DNA from: Thiomicrorhabdus sp963677355
GTDB lineage: Bacteria > Pseudomonadota > Gammaproteobacteria > Thiomicrospirales > Thiomicrospiraceae
DNA: 64,000 nt
Assembly (NCBI GenBank): GCA_963677355.2
Contig: CAXXXQ010000003.1
Span: 248,001 to 312,000 of the forward strand
Direction: 5' to 3'
A program made the translations under genes and the position numbers. The notes below the pieces were generated by a model that searched no databases, was not told where the DNA came from, and saw only the letters and a program-made list of their open reading frames with translations. The stretch's first letter is position 1. Every line of letters starts with the position of its first letter. Of the stretch, positions 35,590 through 45,584 are shown in pieces.

Positions 35590-36936
35590 TTAACGAGGGA
35601 TATCGGTTCCACCGAGGAGCTCGTGGATCACCGCCTCTTTATCCAATTCCAAATTAAGACGATCCGCAATAATCTGAGCATCACGGTAGGCGTTGCCCAA
35701 GCAAGTGGTGGCTCCGGGAGAAGGTGTCATATTGAAGATCAGACTCTCGTTGTCAGGAACGATACTGGCTTCACCCAGTTTTAGTTTCATCTCGGTTTTA
35801 TCGATCACTTGCGGGCGTAATCCGCCGATGCCCGAGGCGTATTCCAAATCTTCCGGTTTTAAGCTTGGGATGATTTTTTGTGCATCTTTGGCAAACAGTT
35901 TTTGACGTAATTTAGGAATTTCAAAGGCGAAATTTCTAAAGATATAGTTGCGGATAGTACTGTCTTTCATCAGATCCCAGAAAACTTTTAGGACTTTAAA
36001 GTCCAATTTCAGGCTTTTCCAGAAATCCCAGTAGGTTCCACCGGTATAGCGTTCCAGTTTAGGTAGCACCAAAGCGGTTGGTCCAAGGCGGGTCTTGTTC
36101 ATTTCGATCAAGTCCGGATCGCCGTGCAGGGCGGCAAACGGCAGTTTGTCGTTTTGCATGGTATAGACTTTACCGTTCAACATCTTGGGTACATAGTAGA
36201 AACTTCCGGCCATTGGTAGAATCGACATATCCAAACCGTGACCTAATTGGTTGGCGAGCAGCAGACTGTGCGCGCCGGCCGAGACGACTACGAATTTGGC
36301 AATGAAAGTACCTTGCGGAGTGAAAAGTTCATAGTGGTCTTCATACTTCTGAATCTTTTCCACTTCACAGCTTAATGAAATATTGATCTCTTTGTTGGTC
36401 TTGCGTGCACTGTTGACAAAAGATTTGGAGAGATTTCCATAGTTGACTGCGGAGTATTCATCGGTACATCCGGAGGCAAGAATTTTTTCCGGTCTAGGCT
36501 TGCCGTCAATTAAAGCAACTGCGGGCTCAACTTCGGCAATACGTTCGGCATCCCAAAGTTCCATGTAAGGGAAGGCTTCGGCGAATTCATGGTGTCTTTT
36601 TTCGAGGCGTTCGCACTCCTCTTCTCCCACCGCCAAGATCATTTTAGGGAATTTGTACAGAAAGTCATTGTGGCTGACCTGATCGGCATAGTGAACCAGC
36701 ATGTTTGCCTGCTGTTTGACCAATTTTGCTTTTTCAAGAGTGTAGTTGGTCTCGATATCTCCGCAATGCAGGGTTTGGCTGTTTGCTCGTGCATGAGAAT
36801 TTAACGGCGCTAGGGAGCCGTATTTTTCCAACATGGCGATAGAACCGACATTTGTATATTTGGACAGCATATAAGTCAGGGCGCTGCCCGAAATTCCGCC
36901 ACCAACAATAACGACATCAAATGTACGATTTTTCAT
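35590..36936 (-). CDS. mqo: FAD-dependent malate:quinone oxidoreductase-like dehydrogenase
   Basis: A 448-residue flavoprotein with an N-terminal FAD motif (VVIVGGGISGSALTYML). An MQO-type pattern follows: HARANSQTLHCGDIETNY, VVVSAGAHSLLLANQLGHG, LGPTALVLPKLERY and a C-terminal FAD loop (GIGGLRPQVID, TPSPGATTCLGNAYRDA). It would oxidise malate to oxaloacetate at the membrane and reduce quinone, replacing or backing up malate dehydrogenase. Thiomicrospira relatives are known to use MQO. Related FAD-dependent hydroxyacid oxidoreductases are the alternative. Confidence 0.85.
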   Translation of the reverse strand: MKNRTFDVVIVGGGISGSALTYMLSKYTNVGSIAMLEKYGSLAPLNSHARANSQTLHCGDIETNYTLEKAKLVKQQANMLVHYADQVSHNDFLYKFPKMILAVGEEECERLEKRHHEFAEAFPYMELWDAERIAEVEPAVALIDGKPRPEKILASGCTDEYSAVNYGNLSKSFVNSARKTNKEINISLSCEVEKIQKYEDHYELFTPQGTFIAKFVVVSAGAHSLLLANQLGHGLDMSILPMAGSFYYVPKMLNGKVYTMQNDKLPFAALHGDPDLIEMNKTRLGPTALVLPKLERYTGGTYWDFWKSLKLDFKVLKVFWDLMKDSTIRNYIFRNFAFEIPKLRQKLFAKDAQKIIPSLKPEDLEYASGIGGLRPQVIDKTEMKLKLGEASIVPDNESLIFNMTPSPGATTCLGNAYRDAQIIADRLNLELDKEAVIHELLGGTDIPR

Positions 36937-37123
36937 CTAGTTTTCTCTTCAGTCTATGCACGAGTTCAAAAAAGGTAGCCGCATATTATATAAAAATAAT
37001 TAATTGGTGGTCTGGATAAATTTCAGTGATTTAATGCGGTATGGATTGGTATTTTTAATTATTATTAAGTATATATGCTGATATACTAAGTATGGGTTTT
37101 TTTGGTGTTAGGGACATGCATCT

Positions 37124-37345
37124 ATGTTAAGTAGAATTTTAACTCCGTTTTACAATATTAATGGCTTTGGTTGGCTGGTCTTAACTTCTGCACTTTTGGT
37201 GGTGGCAATCGTTATTTTATGGGCTATTGCAGTAGTTGAAATGCCGGTTTTGCAATTCTTTTTTATTGTTTTATTTCCTCTTATGTTTGTTGTCATTATT
37301 CCGTTGATCGCTTTTTTATTATTCGTGCATTCGGAGGACAAATAA
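37124..37345 (+). CDS. Small two-helix membrane protein, function unknown
   Basis: A 73-residue protein that is almost entirely two transmembrane helices (about residues 16-36 and 43-68) with a short charged end HSEDK. An AGGGA precedes the ATG at a slightly long distance. No family recognised. It is separated from mqo by an AT-rich divergent gap and precedes folM by about 75 bp. Confidence 0.55.
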   Translation: MLSRILTPFYNINGFGWLVLTSALLVVAIVILWAIAVVEMPVLQFFFIVLFPLMFVVIIPLIAFLLFVHSEDK

Positions 37346-37421
37346 GCGTAATGAAACGGTTGGCCTGATCTGTTTTACTGGCTACAATGAGTTGACTTAA
37401 ATTTTGATTAATCGAGTTTTT

Positions 37422-38147
37422 GTGGCTAAATCCAAACTAGAAAATGCAATATTGATCACCGGTGCGGGGCAGAGAATAGGCGCTTATCTGGCTAGACAAT
37501 TTTTGCAACAGACGAACTATCCAGTCGTCTTCACCTATCGAACCTTTAAACCAGATGTTGCCAAATTAATTGAATTGGGTGCACTGGCAGTCCAGTGTGA
37601 CTTTAATAAAGAGCACGCCTTGCCGGACTTGCTGGCATCCATTCAAAACCAAGTCCATTCTTTACGAGCCGTCATTCATAATGCTTCGGTGTGGTCAAAC
37701 GATCAGGATGCTCCGGTTTTATCCGGCGAGTACCGCAGTTTGTTTACTTTGCATGTCGATGTGCCGATGTTTTTAAATGAAGCACTGCATCCTTTGTTAC
37801 TGAAATCCGCTTGTGAGAGTAAAGACATTATCTCGATTTCCGATTTCAGCGTTAGCAAGGCGAGCGAGACTCATATCGCCTATCTTGCCAGTAAAGCGGC
37901 ATTACAAAACCTGACCAAAGGGTTTGCCAAGAAGTTTGCCCCGGATATTAAAGTGAACGACATTGCACCGGCATTGATTATTTTCAATGAAGGCGATTCT
38001 GCCGAATATCGGAAACAACGTTTAGCACAGGCCGCTATTCCGATTGAACCCGGTGAAGAAGTTATTTGGCAGGCGGTCAATTATCTGATGAAAAGCCCTT
38101 ATTCTACCGGAATCTCTTTACCTCTAGATGGTGGGAGAAGTTTGTAA
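37422..38147 (+). CDS. folM: Dihydromonapterin reductase FolM (short-chain dehydrogenase)
   Basis: A 241-residue SDR enzyme that reduces dihydromonapterin (and weakly dihydrofolate) with NADPH. The cofactor motif is ILITGAGQRIGAYLA, a family-specific TGxxxRIG form. NASVW, the catalytic Ser/Tyr/Lys set (ISDFS, HIAYLASKAAL) and the C-terminal STGISLPLDGGRSL are typical. GTG 37422 gives the usual distance to the glycine motif; TTG 37404 extends the frame by six codons. folE2 lies 3 kb away and feeds the same pterin pathway. Confidence 0.88.
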   Translation: MAKSKLENAILITGAGQRIGAYLARQFLQQTNYPVVFTYRTFKPDVAKLIELGALAVQCDFNKEHALPDLLASIQNQVHSLRAVIHNASVWSNDQDAPVLSGEYRSLFTLHVDVPMFLNEALHPLLLKSACESKDIISISDFSVSKASETHIAYLASKAALQNLTKGFAKKFAPDIKVNDIAPALIIFNEGDSAEYRKQRLAQAAIPIEPGEEVIWQAVNYLMKSPYSTGISLPLDGGRSL

Positions 38148-38341
38148 TCCAAATAGAAGAAAAAGGGCTTTGACTTCTATTCTGAGAAAATAGGTCGGCA
38201 CTCTTTTGACCATTCAAGTGCGTGTAGTACTTCATTCTTGAATTCAAGTTGTCTCCCTTTGTTAATGGCTATTCCATGGTTAGGTTGCCCTGCAATGTAA
38301 ATCACAGGGTGATTTCACAGTAGGGCTAAACACAATGGAAT

Positions 38342-38641
38342 CTATAAAAGAGGGCTGTAATCCTCATCATATATATCAGAAATATCGTGGTTTAACGGGT
38401 AGTCTTCTGATTTGGATGTAGTGGATGTAGTTTGTTCCTCTTCTGTTTGAAAGATTAAACTATAGTCTTCCGCATAGATATCTAAAGTGTCAAAATTCTC
38501 ACTTTGATGGCTTTGTGATGTCATATCAGTTTTTGAAGAAGTTGCTGCATTCATCCCACCAGTACTTGCGGCAAAAGTGTTTGTTGACGCAATGCTGCTA
38601 ATCAGAATAATTTTTGATACAAGTAAAGTCATTTTTTTCAT
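38342..38641 (-). CDS. Small exported protein with two IYxEDYS repeats, function unknown
   Basis: A 99-residue protein starting at ATG 38641 behind a well-placed GGAG. Residues 1-24 are a signal peptide (KIILISSIASTNTFAAS). The mature part is acidic, Ser/Thr/Gln-rich and probably disordered. It carries two copies of a short motif, DIYAEDYSLIF and DIYDEDYSPLL, the second forming the C-terminus. I recognise no family. It is divergent from the giant secreted-protein operon at the edge of the low-GC region and may belong to it. Confidence 0.6.
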   Translation of the reverse strand: MKKMTLLVSKIILISSIASTNTFAASTGGMNAATSSKTDMTSQSHQSENFDTLDIYAEDYSLIFQTEEEQTTSTTSKSEDYPLNHDISDIYDEDYSPLL

Positions 38642-39120
38642 TTGAATTCTCCAATTTTATAATTGATTTCTAGCCTTCTGGCTAAGAATCATTATCAGAA
38701 AACACTTATATTTAGTCCTCACAAGAGATTCACATTTCCTATCTTTTTTAATCCCCATTTAGTCACGGAAAATTCAGAATTTTTTAAGAATAAGAATCGA
38801 TTTTGTACTCAATTAAAAATACGGTTCTGAAATGAACTGTGACGTAATCCATTAATTAATTCGCTCCGGACATAAGTCGTTACATTCATTTAAGTTCTCT
38901 GTAGGTGTGTAATACAGGTTCTGATGGCACGTCTGTATGATGGTTGTGTAGACGAGGGTCGAGTCTTTTTGTCTAGATTTTTAAAGATAGAATGATTTGG
39001 TATTAGTAAAATTACCCTATTTTATTTACTTATAGTGTGGGCTTATGTATGATTCGTTATGGTCGTTATTACGTACATAGTTAAGTGATTAATTTTTTTG
39101 TAGAAACTAGAAAGCTCCCT
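38642..39120. other. AT-rich divergent intergenic region upstream of the secreted-protein operon
   Basis: About 480 bp without a gene. It must contain the promoter of the long rightward operon and that of the small exported protein. A TAGCC-TTCT-GGCTA hairpin lies at 38671-38685, and a GATAATGATTCTT stretch (minus strand, about 38686-38698) resembles two of three Fur hexamers. Neither is convincing alone. Confidence 0.4.
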
Positions 39121-42100
39121 ATGAAACCGCAAGCTCATTGTTTTATTAAAAAAGCATTCCTGTTAATTTTACTTCTCTTTTTGATGCGCCCGGTTTTAGT
39201 TAATGCAGCTGAAACGGTCTGTGCAGAGGTCAGGATTCAAATAAAGCAGGAGTTAACACTAGAGCGTCAAGCTTTCGATGCAAATTTAAAAATCAATAAT
39301 GATTTGGAGGGAATTTCTCTTGAAGATGTCAATATTCAGATTGAATTTAAAGATAACGATGGAAATTCAGTAATAGCTAGCTCTGACCCCAATGATCTTG
39401 CGTCAAAATTCTTTATTACACTCGACTCTCATGACGGACTTACATCGGTTAATGGTGGGAGTATTGCCCCTCAAACTTCTGCTGACATTCACTGGTTGAT
39501 CATCCCTACTAAAGGGGCTGCAAATGACAATGTTGACGGTGAAATTTATTTTGTCGGAGCAAGTCTTTCTTATTCTGTCGGGACAGAAGTAGAGGAGCTA
39601 GAAGTTGCTCCAGACTTTATTAGGGTAAAGCCTCTTCCAAATATTTCACTTGATTATTTTCTTACAAAGTATGTTGAAGGTGATAACCCTTTAACTTCCG
39701 AGATAGAGGCTGTAGAGCCTTTTACCCTTGGGGTAAGGGTGAGTAACAATGGTATTGCGACGGCGAAGAATCTCAAAATCGAATCGGCTCAGCCAGAAAT
39801 TGTTAGTAATGAATTGGGGCTTTTAATTGACTTTAAAATCCTATCTAGTTATGTCGATGATCAGTTGATGCAGCCATCTCTAACAGTCGATTTTGGAGAT
39901 ATAGGCCCAGGGGCTGCCAGAATGGGGCGTTGGCAGATGATGAGTACATTGTCAGGAGAGTTTGTAAAGTTAGATGCAACGATTAGCCATTCAGATGAGT
40001 TAGGAGGGCAGGCCACTTCGATTGTGGATATTGGTAATGTATATCTTTTGGAAAGAGATGTTTTGGTTGATATCGTTGGTCGGGATAATATCAAGGACTT
40101 TTTAGCTTCTGATAATGGAAGTTATTTTGTTTATGAATCAAGCGGACTGGACACGCCAGTCGTTAGCTACTTGCCTGATGATTCGGAAACCGTGATATTT
40201 AGCCGAATAACTGCTAATGAATATAGCTTGCAAGTGCAGCCTAACCCAGGGTTTACTTTCGTAAAAATTGACGAACCTTTCAGCGGAAAAAAAGTGGTGA
40301 AATCTGTTATTCGTTCTGACGGAAAAATCTTGCCCATTGATAATGTCTGGTTTTCCAAGGAGCGTGAAAATAGTGACTATTCATATCGATTAAATTTATT
40401 TGATGGTCAAACTACAGGTCTTTATAAACTGATTTTTGAAGATAGAGCGACTAAAGACGAACCTCCTATTATCCAGTTTATAGCGGATCGTTCCGTTAAG
40501 GCTGGTTCATTGACCTCTTTTCTGGTGGAGTCAACTGACCCGAATGGTTTGCCAGTAGAAATTAATTCAACTAATTTGCCGAGTGGCGCCATCCTTGAGA
40601 TGCAAGAACCGGGGCGCGCGTTATTTTCTTGGACTCCTGCCGAAATGCAGGTTGGTAGCCATGAAATAGAGTTTGTAGCGGATGATGGTACTTTACATTC
40701 TTACCGTAAAGCAATTATTAACGTCAATCCATCAAGTGACGGCGATGGAGATGGCATGGATGATGATTGGGAGTTACGTCATTTTGGTACCCTTGATCGA
40801 GATGGTTTGGGCGACTTTGATGGGGATGGAGTATCAGATTTAGATGAGTTTTTGGAGTCTACAGACCCTAGGAAACCTAACTTTTTTAACGTGAAATCAG
40901 GTGCTTTAACGCTCACTTCTTCTTGGAGTGAATTTGATACCAGCGGATTTGTTGGTCCGGTTGTTATATTTGGACCTGCATCCTCCATGTCGGTAGATGA
41001 TACAGCAATTCCGGTTCTAAAAGTGACTCAAGATAATCGGGTGTTAGCCAAGATAAATGAATGGAGTTATCAAGATGGAATACACAGTGAAGAGGAAATC
41101 CCGTATTTAATTCTTGAACAGGGTCGTCATTTGATGCCTGACGGAAGTGTTTGGGAAGCTGGAACTTTTGAGCTGGTGAGTCATGATAATTGGTCAAGTA
41201 TTCCGTTTGTTGCCGAGTTTCAGGGAGCTCCCAAAGTATTTGCAACTTTGCAAAGTGATAATGGGGTTAATTCTGCTGTAGTGAAAGTTTCTGATGTTAA
41301 TAAATTTGGTTTTACGGCCTCTTTGTTTGCAGAAGAAAATGTAGCCTCTCATGGTCGAGAAAGTGTTAGTTACCTTGCGATTTACTCGCCTGTTCAAACG
41401 GCAGGCTTCAATTTATCAGGTTCTGATTTTGATTATCAATTGGCTGAGGAGTACCTAACATCAGGCAAAAGCATTATTTTTGATGGAGTTACGGCTCTTT
41501 GGTTGGAAGAAGAAGCATCAAAAGATATGGAAATTGAGCACACCTCTGAGCTTACTAATATTCTCCGGTTAAATGGAAATACTTTTGCTCAAACTGTCAC
41601 GTCAAACGAAGAGGATGCTTACGTCATAAGGTACGAAAAAGAGATAAATAAAGTGCCTCTACCAATGATTTTCCCTGCTTCTGAGCTTGTGTCGGATGAA
41701 TTAGTATCAGTCACGATTGAATCTTCTTTGGATGGTGCAAACCTCTTTTACACATTAGACGGTTCTATCCCGGATCCACAGAATAGCACAACAACTCATG
41801 AATATATTGAACCTTTCGAGATAAATCAATCTACAACGGTGAAAGCATTAGCTGCTTTTGAGGGGTACGAGAAGAGTTTAACTAAAACGATTTCTTATAA
41901 TTTTGTAGGTAATGTAGAGCCGCAGTTTATCCCAATATCCGATAAAGAGGTTTTGGAAGGAAGTTCAATATCTTTCATGGTTCAAGCCTTAGATCCGCGT
42001 TCGTTGAAACAACCGCCGCTTAGTGTGCAATTACCTGATTTTGTGGTGTTTCAGAATGCTAATTTTGAGGATTTTGGCAATGGAACAGGCCGTTTTAGTT

Positions 42101-44589
42101 GGGTTGTTCCGGAAGATGCTGCGGCAATGGATGCGTATGAAATTACATTTATTGCTACTGACCCGCAAGATGAAAGTTCGCAGATATCCATTACTGCCAA
42201 AATCATGGTGTTGGGGCAGGAAATGTTAGATTCTGATTCTGATGGTATGCCCGATTTTTGGGAGTACCGTTATGGGCTCAACCCTCACAACCCCGATGAT
42301 GCTTTGCTAGATATGGATGGGGATGAAGTTAGCAATAAAGATGAGTATATTTTTGGCAATCATCCATATATTGCAGACTCAGATTCATCGCCTGATAATT
42401 TTGCTTTCCAAGTGTTAGCGGAGTTACAACCAAAAAATACCGAAATGTTGTCAGATTTGGTTTTAATTAAGGGTATTAATACCTTAACCCCTATTAGTAT
42501 TCAAGATGGTTATTTCCAAATTAACCAAGTCGGAGAGTGGTATGGCCCTGATGCAACTGAAGTGATGATTAATAATAATGATGTAGTTCAGGTTAAGCAA
42601 ATTACTTCATCTAAGCCGTTGACGGAAAAAGTAACCACTTTGACTATTGGCGATAAAACAGCGGTGTTTAAAACAAAAACGCAATTACTCTTAACTACGC
42701 CATCAGGATTGAGAGCCGAAAAGAATGTATTAAGTTGGTATTCGAATGATGACGCCTCTCTTTACGAAATACAGGTTGAGTATCAAGAAAGAAAAGATCG
42801 AAAAAAAGGTAAAAATGATTTTAATTGGTCCTTGTATGCTTCAGAAACTCTTGACCAGCAATCTTTTTTGATTGAGGGAAGTAGAAAACCGCTTGAAGCT
42901 CGTTTTAAGGTCAGATCTAAATATGGTGAACAATTTTCACAGTGGTCGGAATATCAATCATTTCTTCTTGAGAAGAAAGATACTCGGCCAGATGAATTTT
43001 ACTTTAACTCGCCAGAACAGTTACAACCTCTTAACACAGAGGTTATATCGGAGAATATAGTTGTTAGAGGTATAAATGCACCGACTTCTGTCTTTGTGAA
43101 AAACGGTTATTTCCAAATAAATGATTCTGATACTTGGTATGACCAAAATGCCAAAGGAATCAGTGTTCGCCTGAATGATTTAGTAAAAGTTAAACACCTC
43201 TCAGCGGCGAAAGAGAGTCAAATCACAAAAACAATACTCAGTATTGGTGGACGTAAGGGTGAATTTGTGTCCAAAACAATCCCGGCTTTTGGATGGCATA
43301 AACAAAAAATTAAGCTCTCTAATCCGAAGAGAGATGACTATTTTGGTTTAAACGGTCAATTAAGTAAATCGGGCAAAAAGTTCGCTGTTAAAAATTTTAA
43401 AACGAATAATTATGCTGTTTTCAATATCGAGAATACCCATTGGGAAGCCGATAATACTCACTGGCCTAAGATTGATTACTCTAGTAGCTGGTTAACATCT
43501 GGTCTAAATGCATATTTTGATGAAGATATGCAGTCTGCCGTTTTAGCAAATCCACTATATAGTGGTAAACAGTGTGATAGCAGTCTTGCCATTAATTCAA
43601 AATGGAAAAATTGTGGTCTTATCCACAGGTTAGCAAGAGAAAACACAGGGTGGGATCTTGTACAAGAGAGTGCTTTGTCAAATCAGGATACTCTAAATAA
43701 AGGCGCCTTTTTAGGGGCCTCTGTAGAGATAGATGACGTTGCTAATACCTTAATCAGTCTACGCTATGATTTGATTAATGGCCGGATGCTTCCGGCACTT
43801 TATGTATTTGAAAATGTTGGAGGCGGACAGCTTGGTTTTTCTCGACGCTTACGTCCGCCAAATAGTCAGGCTGGTAACGCCATCAAGGTATTGGATGTTA
43901 ATGCTGAAGGAAACCGTTTCATTATAGGTTCTCCGGGAGATGATCTTTGTACTTCTCCTGAAATTAAGAATGGCGACGGAGAGTTTAGCCAATCATCAAA
44001 ATATAACTTTAAATGTACTAATTCCGGCGCAGTTTATGAGTATGTCAAGTCTGAAAGTGGCGATTGGCTAGTCAGTTCTGCTTTGAAAGCCGACCGGGTT
44101 GTAAAATCTGAAGGTTTTGGGGCTTATGCAAAATATAGCGCAGATGACAAATGGCTGGCTGTTTGTTCAAACAACTCTAAAAAAATTCATGTTTTCGAGC
44201 ATGCAAATGGACGCTGGGTCTTAGACGCTAAGCTGAGTACTGGCTCTAAAGATGCTTGTTATGCTATGGGTTGGGCCATTATGGATGATAGAACACCAAG
44301 GCTTTGGGTCGGAGGCAAACTATTTGATAAAACCTCGGATAGTTGGAGTAAAAAAGAATTACCGGTAAATTCTAAAGGGCAGGCTTCATCTGGCGGCATC
44401 TCTTCTGACGGTTTAAATATTTATTTCACTGACATTGGCGATGATGATTGTACCGACTCGGATCGACGCAGATATTGCCGTAATTCTGGAGCGATTTACA
44501 AGTTATCTTGGCAGAGAACAGAGCAAGAAAAGCATGAATATGAAAGTATTGTTGTTGAGCATCCATTACTTGGCAGTGGAGCTAATTAA
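39121..44589 (+). CDS. Large secreted multidomain protein (Ig-like, TSP3/dockerin-like, lectin-like and propeller-like regions)
   Basis: About 1822 residues from ATG 39121, where a clean signal peptide starts (AFLLILLLFLMRPVLVNA); GTG 39085 is the alternative. Domains in order: a beta-rich N-terminal region with a CARDB-like part (about 190-290); a putative Ig domain (447-537); a calcium-binding Asp-rich TSP3/dockerin-like repeat (540-585, DGDGDGMDDDWE); an H-type-lectin-like stretch (593-770); a chitobiase-C-terminal-like domain (847-930, LFYTLDGSIPDPQ); a second Ig domain (933-1033); and a second Asp repeat (1037-1077). A duplicated domain of about 95 residues follows (1093-1187 and 1293-1387, sharing GYFQIN), then a C-terminal propeller-like region. 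Function unknown; binding to glycans or cell surface is inferred. First gene of the operon. Confidence 0.8.
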   Translation: MKPQAHCFIKKAFLLILLLFLMRPVLVNAAETVCAEVRIQIKQELTLERQAFDANLKINNDLEGISLEDVNIQIEFKDNDGNSVIASSDPNDLASKFFITLDSHDGLTSVNGGSIAPQTSADIHWLIIPTKGAANDNVDGEIYFVGASLSYSVGTEVEELEVAPDFIRVKPLPNISLDYFLTKYVEGDNPLTSEIEAVEPFTLGVRVSNNGIATAKNLKIESAQPEIVSNELGLLIDFKILSSYVDDQLMQPSLTVDFGDIGPGAARMGRWQMMSTLSGEFVKLDATISHSDELGGQATSIVDIGNVYLLERDVLVDIVGRDNIKDFLASDNGSYFVYESSGLDTPVVSYLPDDSETVIFSRITANEYSLQVQPNPGFTFVKIDEPFSGKKVVKSVIRSDGKILPIDNVWFSKERENSDYSYRLNLFDGQTTGLYKLIFEDRATKDEPPIIQFIADRSVKAGSLTSFLVESTDPNGLPVEINSTNLPSGAILEMQEPGRALFSWTPAEMQVGSHEIEFVADDGTLHSYRKAIINVNPSSDGDGDGMDDDWELRHFGTLDRDGLGDFDGDGVSDLDEFLESTDPRKPNFFNVKSGALTLTSSWSEFDTSGFVGPVVIFGPASSMSVDDTAIPVLKVTQDNRVLAKINEWSYQDGIHSEEEIPYLILEQGRHLMPDGSVWEAGTFELVSHDNWSSIPFVAEFQGAPKVFATLQSDNGVNSAVVKVSDVNKFGFTASLFAEENVASHGRESVSYLAIYSPVQTAGFNLSGSDFDYQLAEEYLTSGKSIIFDGVTALWLEEEASKDMEIEHTSELTNILRLNGNTFAQTVTSNEEDAYVIRYEKEINKVPLPMIFPASELVSDELVSVTIESSLDGANLFYTLDGSIPDPQNSTTTHEYIEPFEINQSTTVKALAAFEGYEKSLTKTISYNFVGNVEPQFIPISDKEVLEGSSISFMVQALDPRSLKQPPLSVQLPDFVVFQNANFEDFGNGTGRFSWVVPEDAAAMDAYEITFIATDPQDESSQISITAKIMVLGQEMLDSDSDGMPDFWEYRYGLNPHNPDDALLDMDGDEVSNKDEYIFGNHPYIADSDSSPDNFAFQVLAELQPKNTEMLSDLVLIKGINTLTPISIQDGYFQINQVGEWYGPDATEVMINNNDVVQVKQITSSKPLTEKVTTLTIGDKTAVFKTKTQLLLTTPSGLRAEKNVLSWYSNDDASLYEIQVEYQERKDRKKGKNDFNWSLYASETLDQQSFLIEGSRKPLEARFKVRSKYGEQFSQWSEYQSFLLEKKDTRPDEFYFNSPEQLQPLNTEVISENIVVRGINAPTSVFVKNGYFQINDSDTWYDQNAKGISVRLNDLVKVKHLSAAKESQITKTILSIGGRKGEFVSKTIPAFGWHKQKIKLSNPKRDDYFGLNGQLSKSGKKFAVKNFKTNNYAVFNIENTHWEADNTHWPKIDYSSSWLTSGLNAYFDEDMQSAVLANPLYSGKQCDSSLAINSKWKNCGLIHRLARENTGWDLVQESALSNQDTLNKGAFLGASVEIDDVANTLISLRYDLINGRMLPALYVFENVGGGQLGFSRRLRPPNSQAGNAIKVLDVNAEGNRFIIGSPGDDLCTSPEIKNGDGEFSQSSKYNFKCTNSGAVYEYVKSESGDWLVSSALKADRVVKSEGFGAYAKYSADDKWLAVCSNNSKKIHVFEHANGRWVLDAKLSTGSKDACYAMGWAIMDDRTPRLWVGGKLFDKTSDSWSKKELPVNSKGQASSGGISSDGLNIYFTDIGDDDCTDSDRRRYCRNSGAIYKLSWQRTEQEKHEYESIVVEHPLLGSGAN

Positions 44590-45554
44590 TGAAGCTCATT
44601 CAAAATGGTTCCTCATCTTTTCCAAGTTCTTTCGGGTCTTCAGCGGGGCGAGTTAAGCCGCTCTTAATCTGTTGTTTAAGTTTGGTTAGCCTTAACGCCA
44701 GCGTTAACGTTTATGCAACCCCAGCTTCTACAAGTGCAATAAGTGACCAAAAAGAACTATTAAAAACTATTCAATATCAGTTTGATGTTACGAATACGAC
44801 AAATCGGCTTATAGAAGAAGCGGGTTTGGTTGTTAACCTTCCTAAAACTGATGTCTCGATTGAATTTGCCGTCCAAGACATCAATACCATTGATCGGCCG
44901 TTTAAGACAAGAAGTGATCAATATGGAAATCGTCAACTCTATGTTTGGTTTCCATCTATCAAACCCTATGAAACTAAACAACTTACCATCAAAGCAACTC
45001 TTCAGATTAGAGAAAAATTTAATCAGCTAGATAAAAATGAATTCGGTAAATGGCTAGAAGATGGTGATTTACTAAAACACCAACAGACTTCCATTCAAAA
45101 AACGCTAAGAGAGCTTGGTTTACAAAACTCTGACGCACAAACAGATGTGCTTAATAAAGTTTATCAATGGATAGTAAACAATATAAAACCGGTTGGCTTC
45201 AATAAAGACAGTTTAGGAGCTGAATACGCTCTTGCAATGCAACAAGCAGACTGTACTGATACGGTTTACTTATTTAGCGCTTTAATGAGGGCAAGTGGCA
45301 TCCCTACAAGAATGTTAGGCGGTTTTATCGTCGAAACTAATAAAAAATTAACGGTTCGTGATTATCACAATTGGGCAGAAGTCTTGATTAATGATCGGTG
45401 GCATGTAATAGATCCATTTTTAAAGCATTTCAAACCGAATAAAAAAAATTATCTTCCTCTGGTTGAGTTATCTGCAAATAGTGATAAATCGAAACAAACA
45501 GGCACGGCTCTGTTTAAGGCTTTAAACCCCGTCTTAAAAATACAAATGAATTAA
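44589..45554 (+). CDS. Secreted transglutaminase-like protein
   Basis: A 321-residue protein that starts inside the stop codon of the upstream giant gene (TAATG), so the two are coupled. Residues 1-40 look like a long signal region ending near NVYATPAS. The C-terminal half is a transglutaminase/protease-like domain with an intact triad: Cys222 (ADCTDTVYLFSALMRASG), His260 (DYHNWAEVLI) and Asp275 (WHVIDPF). Such domains cross-link proteins, hydrolyse amides or act as transpeptidases. The position between two giant secreted proteins suggests that it processes or cross-links them or a surface target. Confidence 0.85.
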   Translation: MKLIQNGSSSFPSSFGSSAGRVKPLLICCLSLVSLNASVNVYATPASTSAISDQKELLKTIQYQFDVTNTTNRLIEEAGLVVNLPKTDVSIEFAVQDINTIDRPFKTRSDQYGNRQLYVWFPSIKPYETKQLTIKATLQIREKFNQLDKNEFGKWLEDGDLLKHQQTSIQKTLRELGLQNSDAQTDVLNKVYQWIVNNIKPVGFNKDSLGAEYALAMQQADCTDTVYLFSALMRASGIPTRMLGGFIVETNKKLTVRDYHNWAEVLINDRWHVIDPFLKHFKPNKKNYLPLVELSANSDKSKQTGTALFKALNPVLKIQMN

Positions 45555-45584
45555 CAATCATATTGGTCTGAATCAGAAAAGAAT

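Noticed and set aside
38686..38704. Fur box upstream of the small exported protein
   Set aside because: Only about two of three hexamers resemble the consensus, and no iron-related gene is adjacent.
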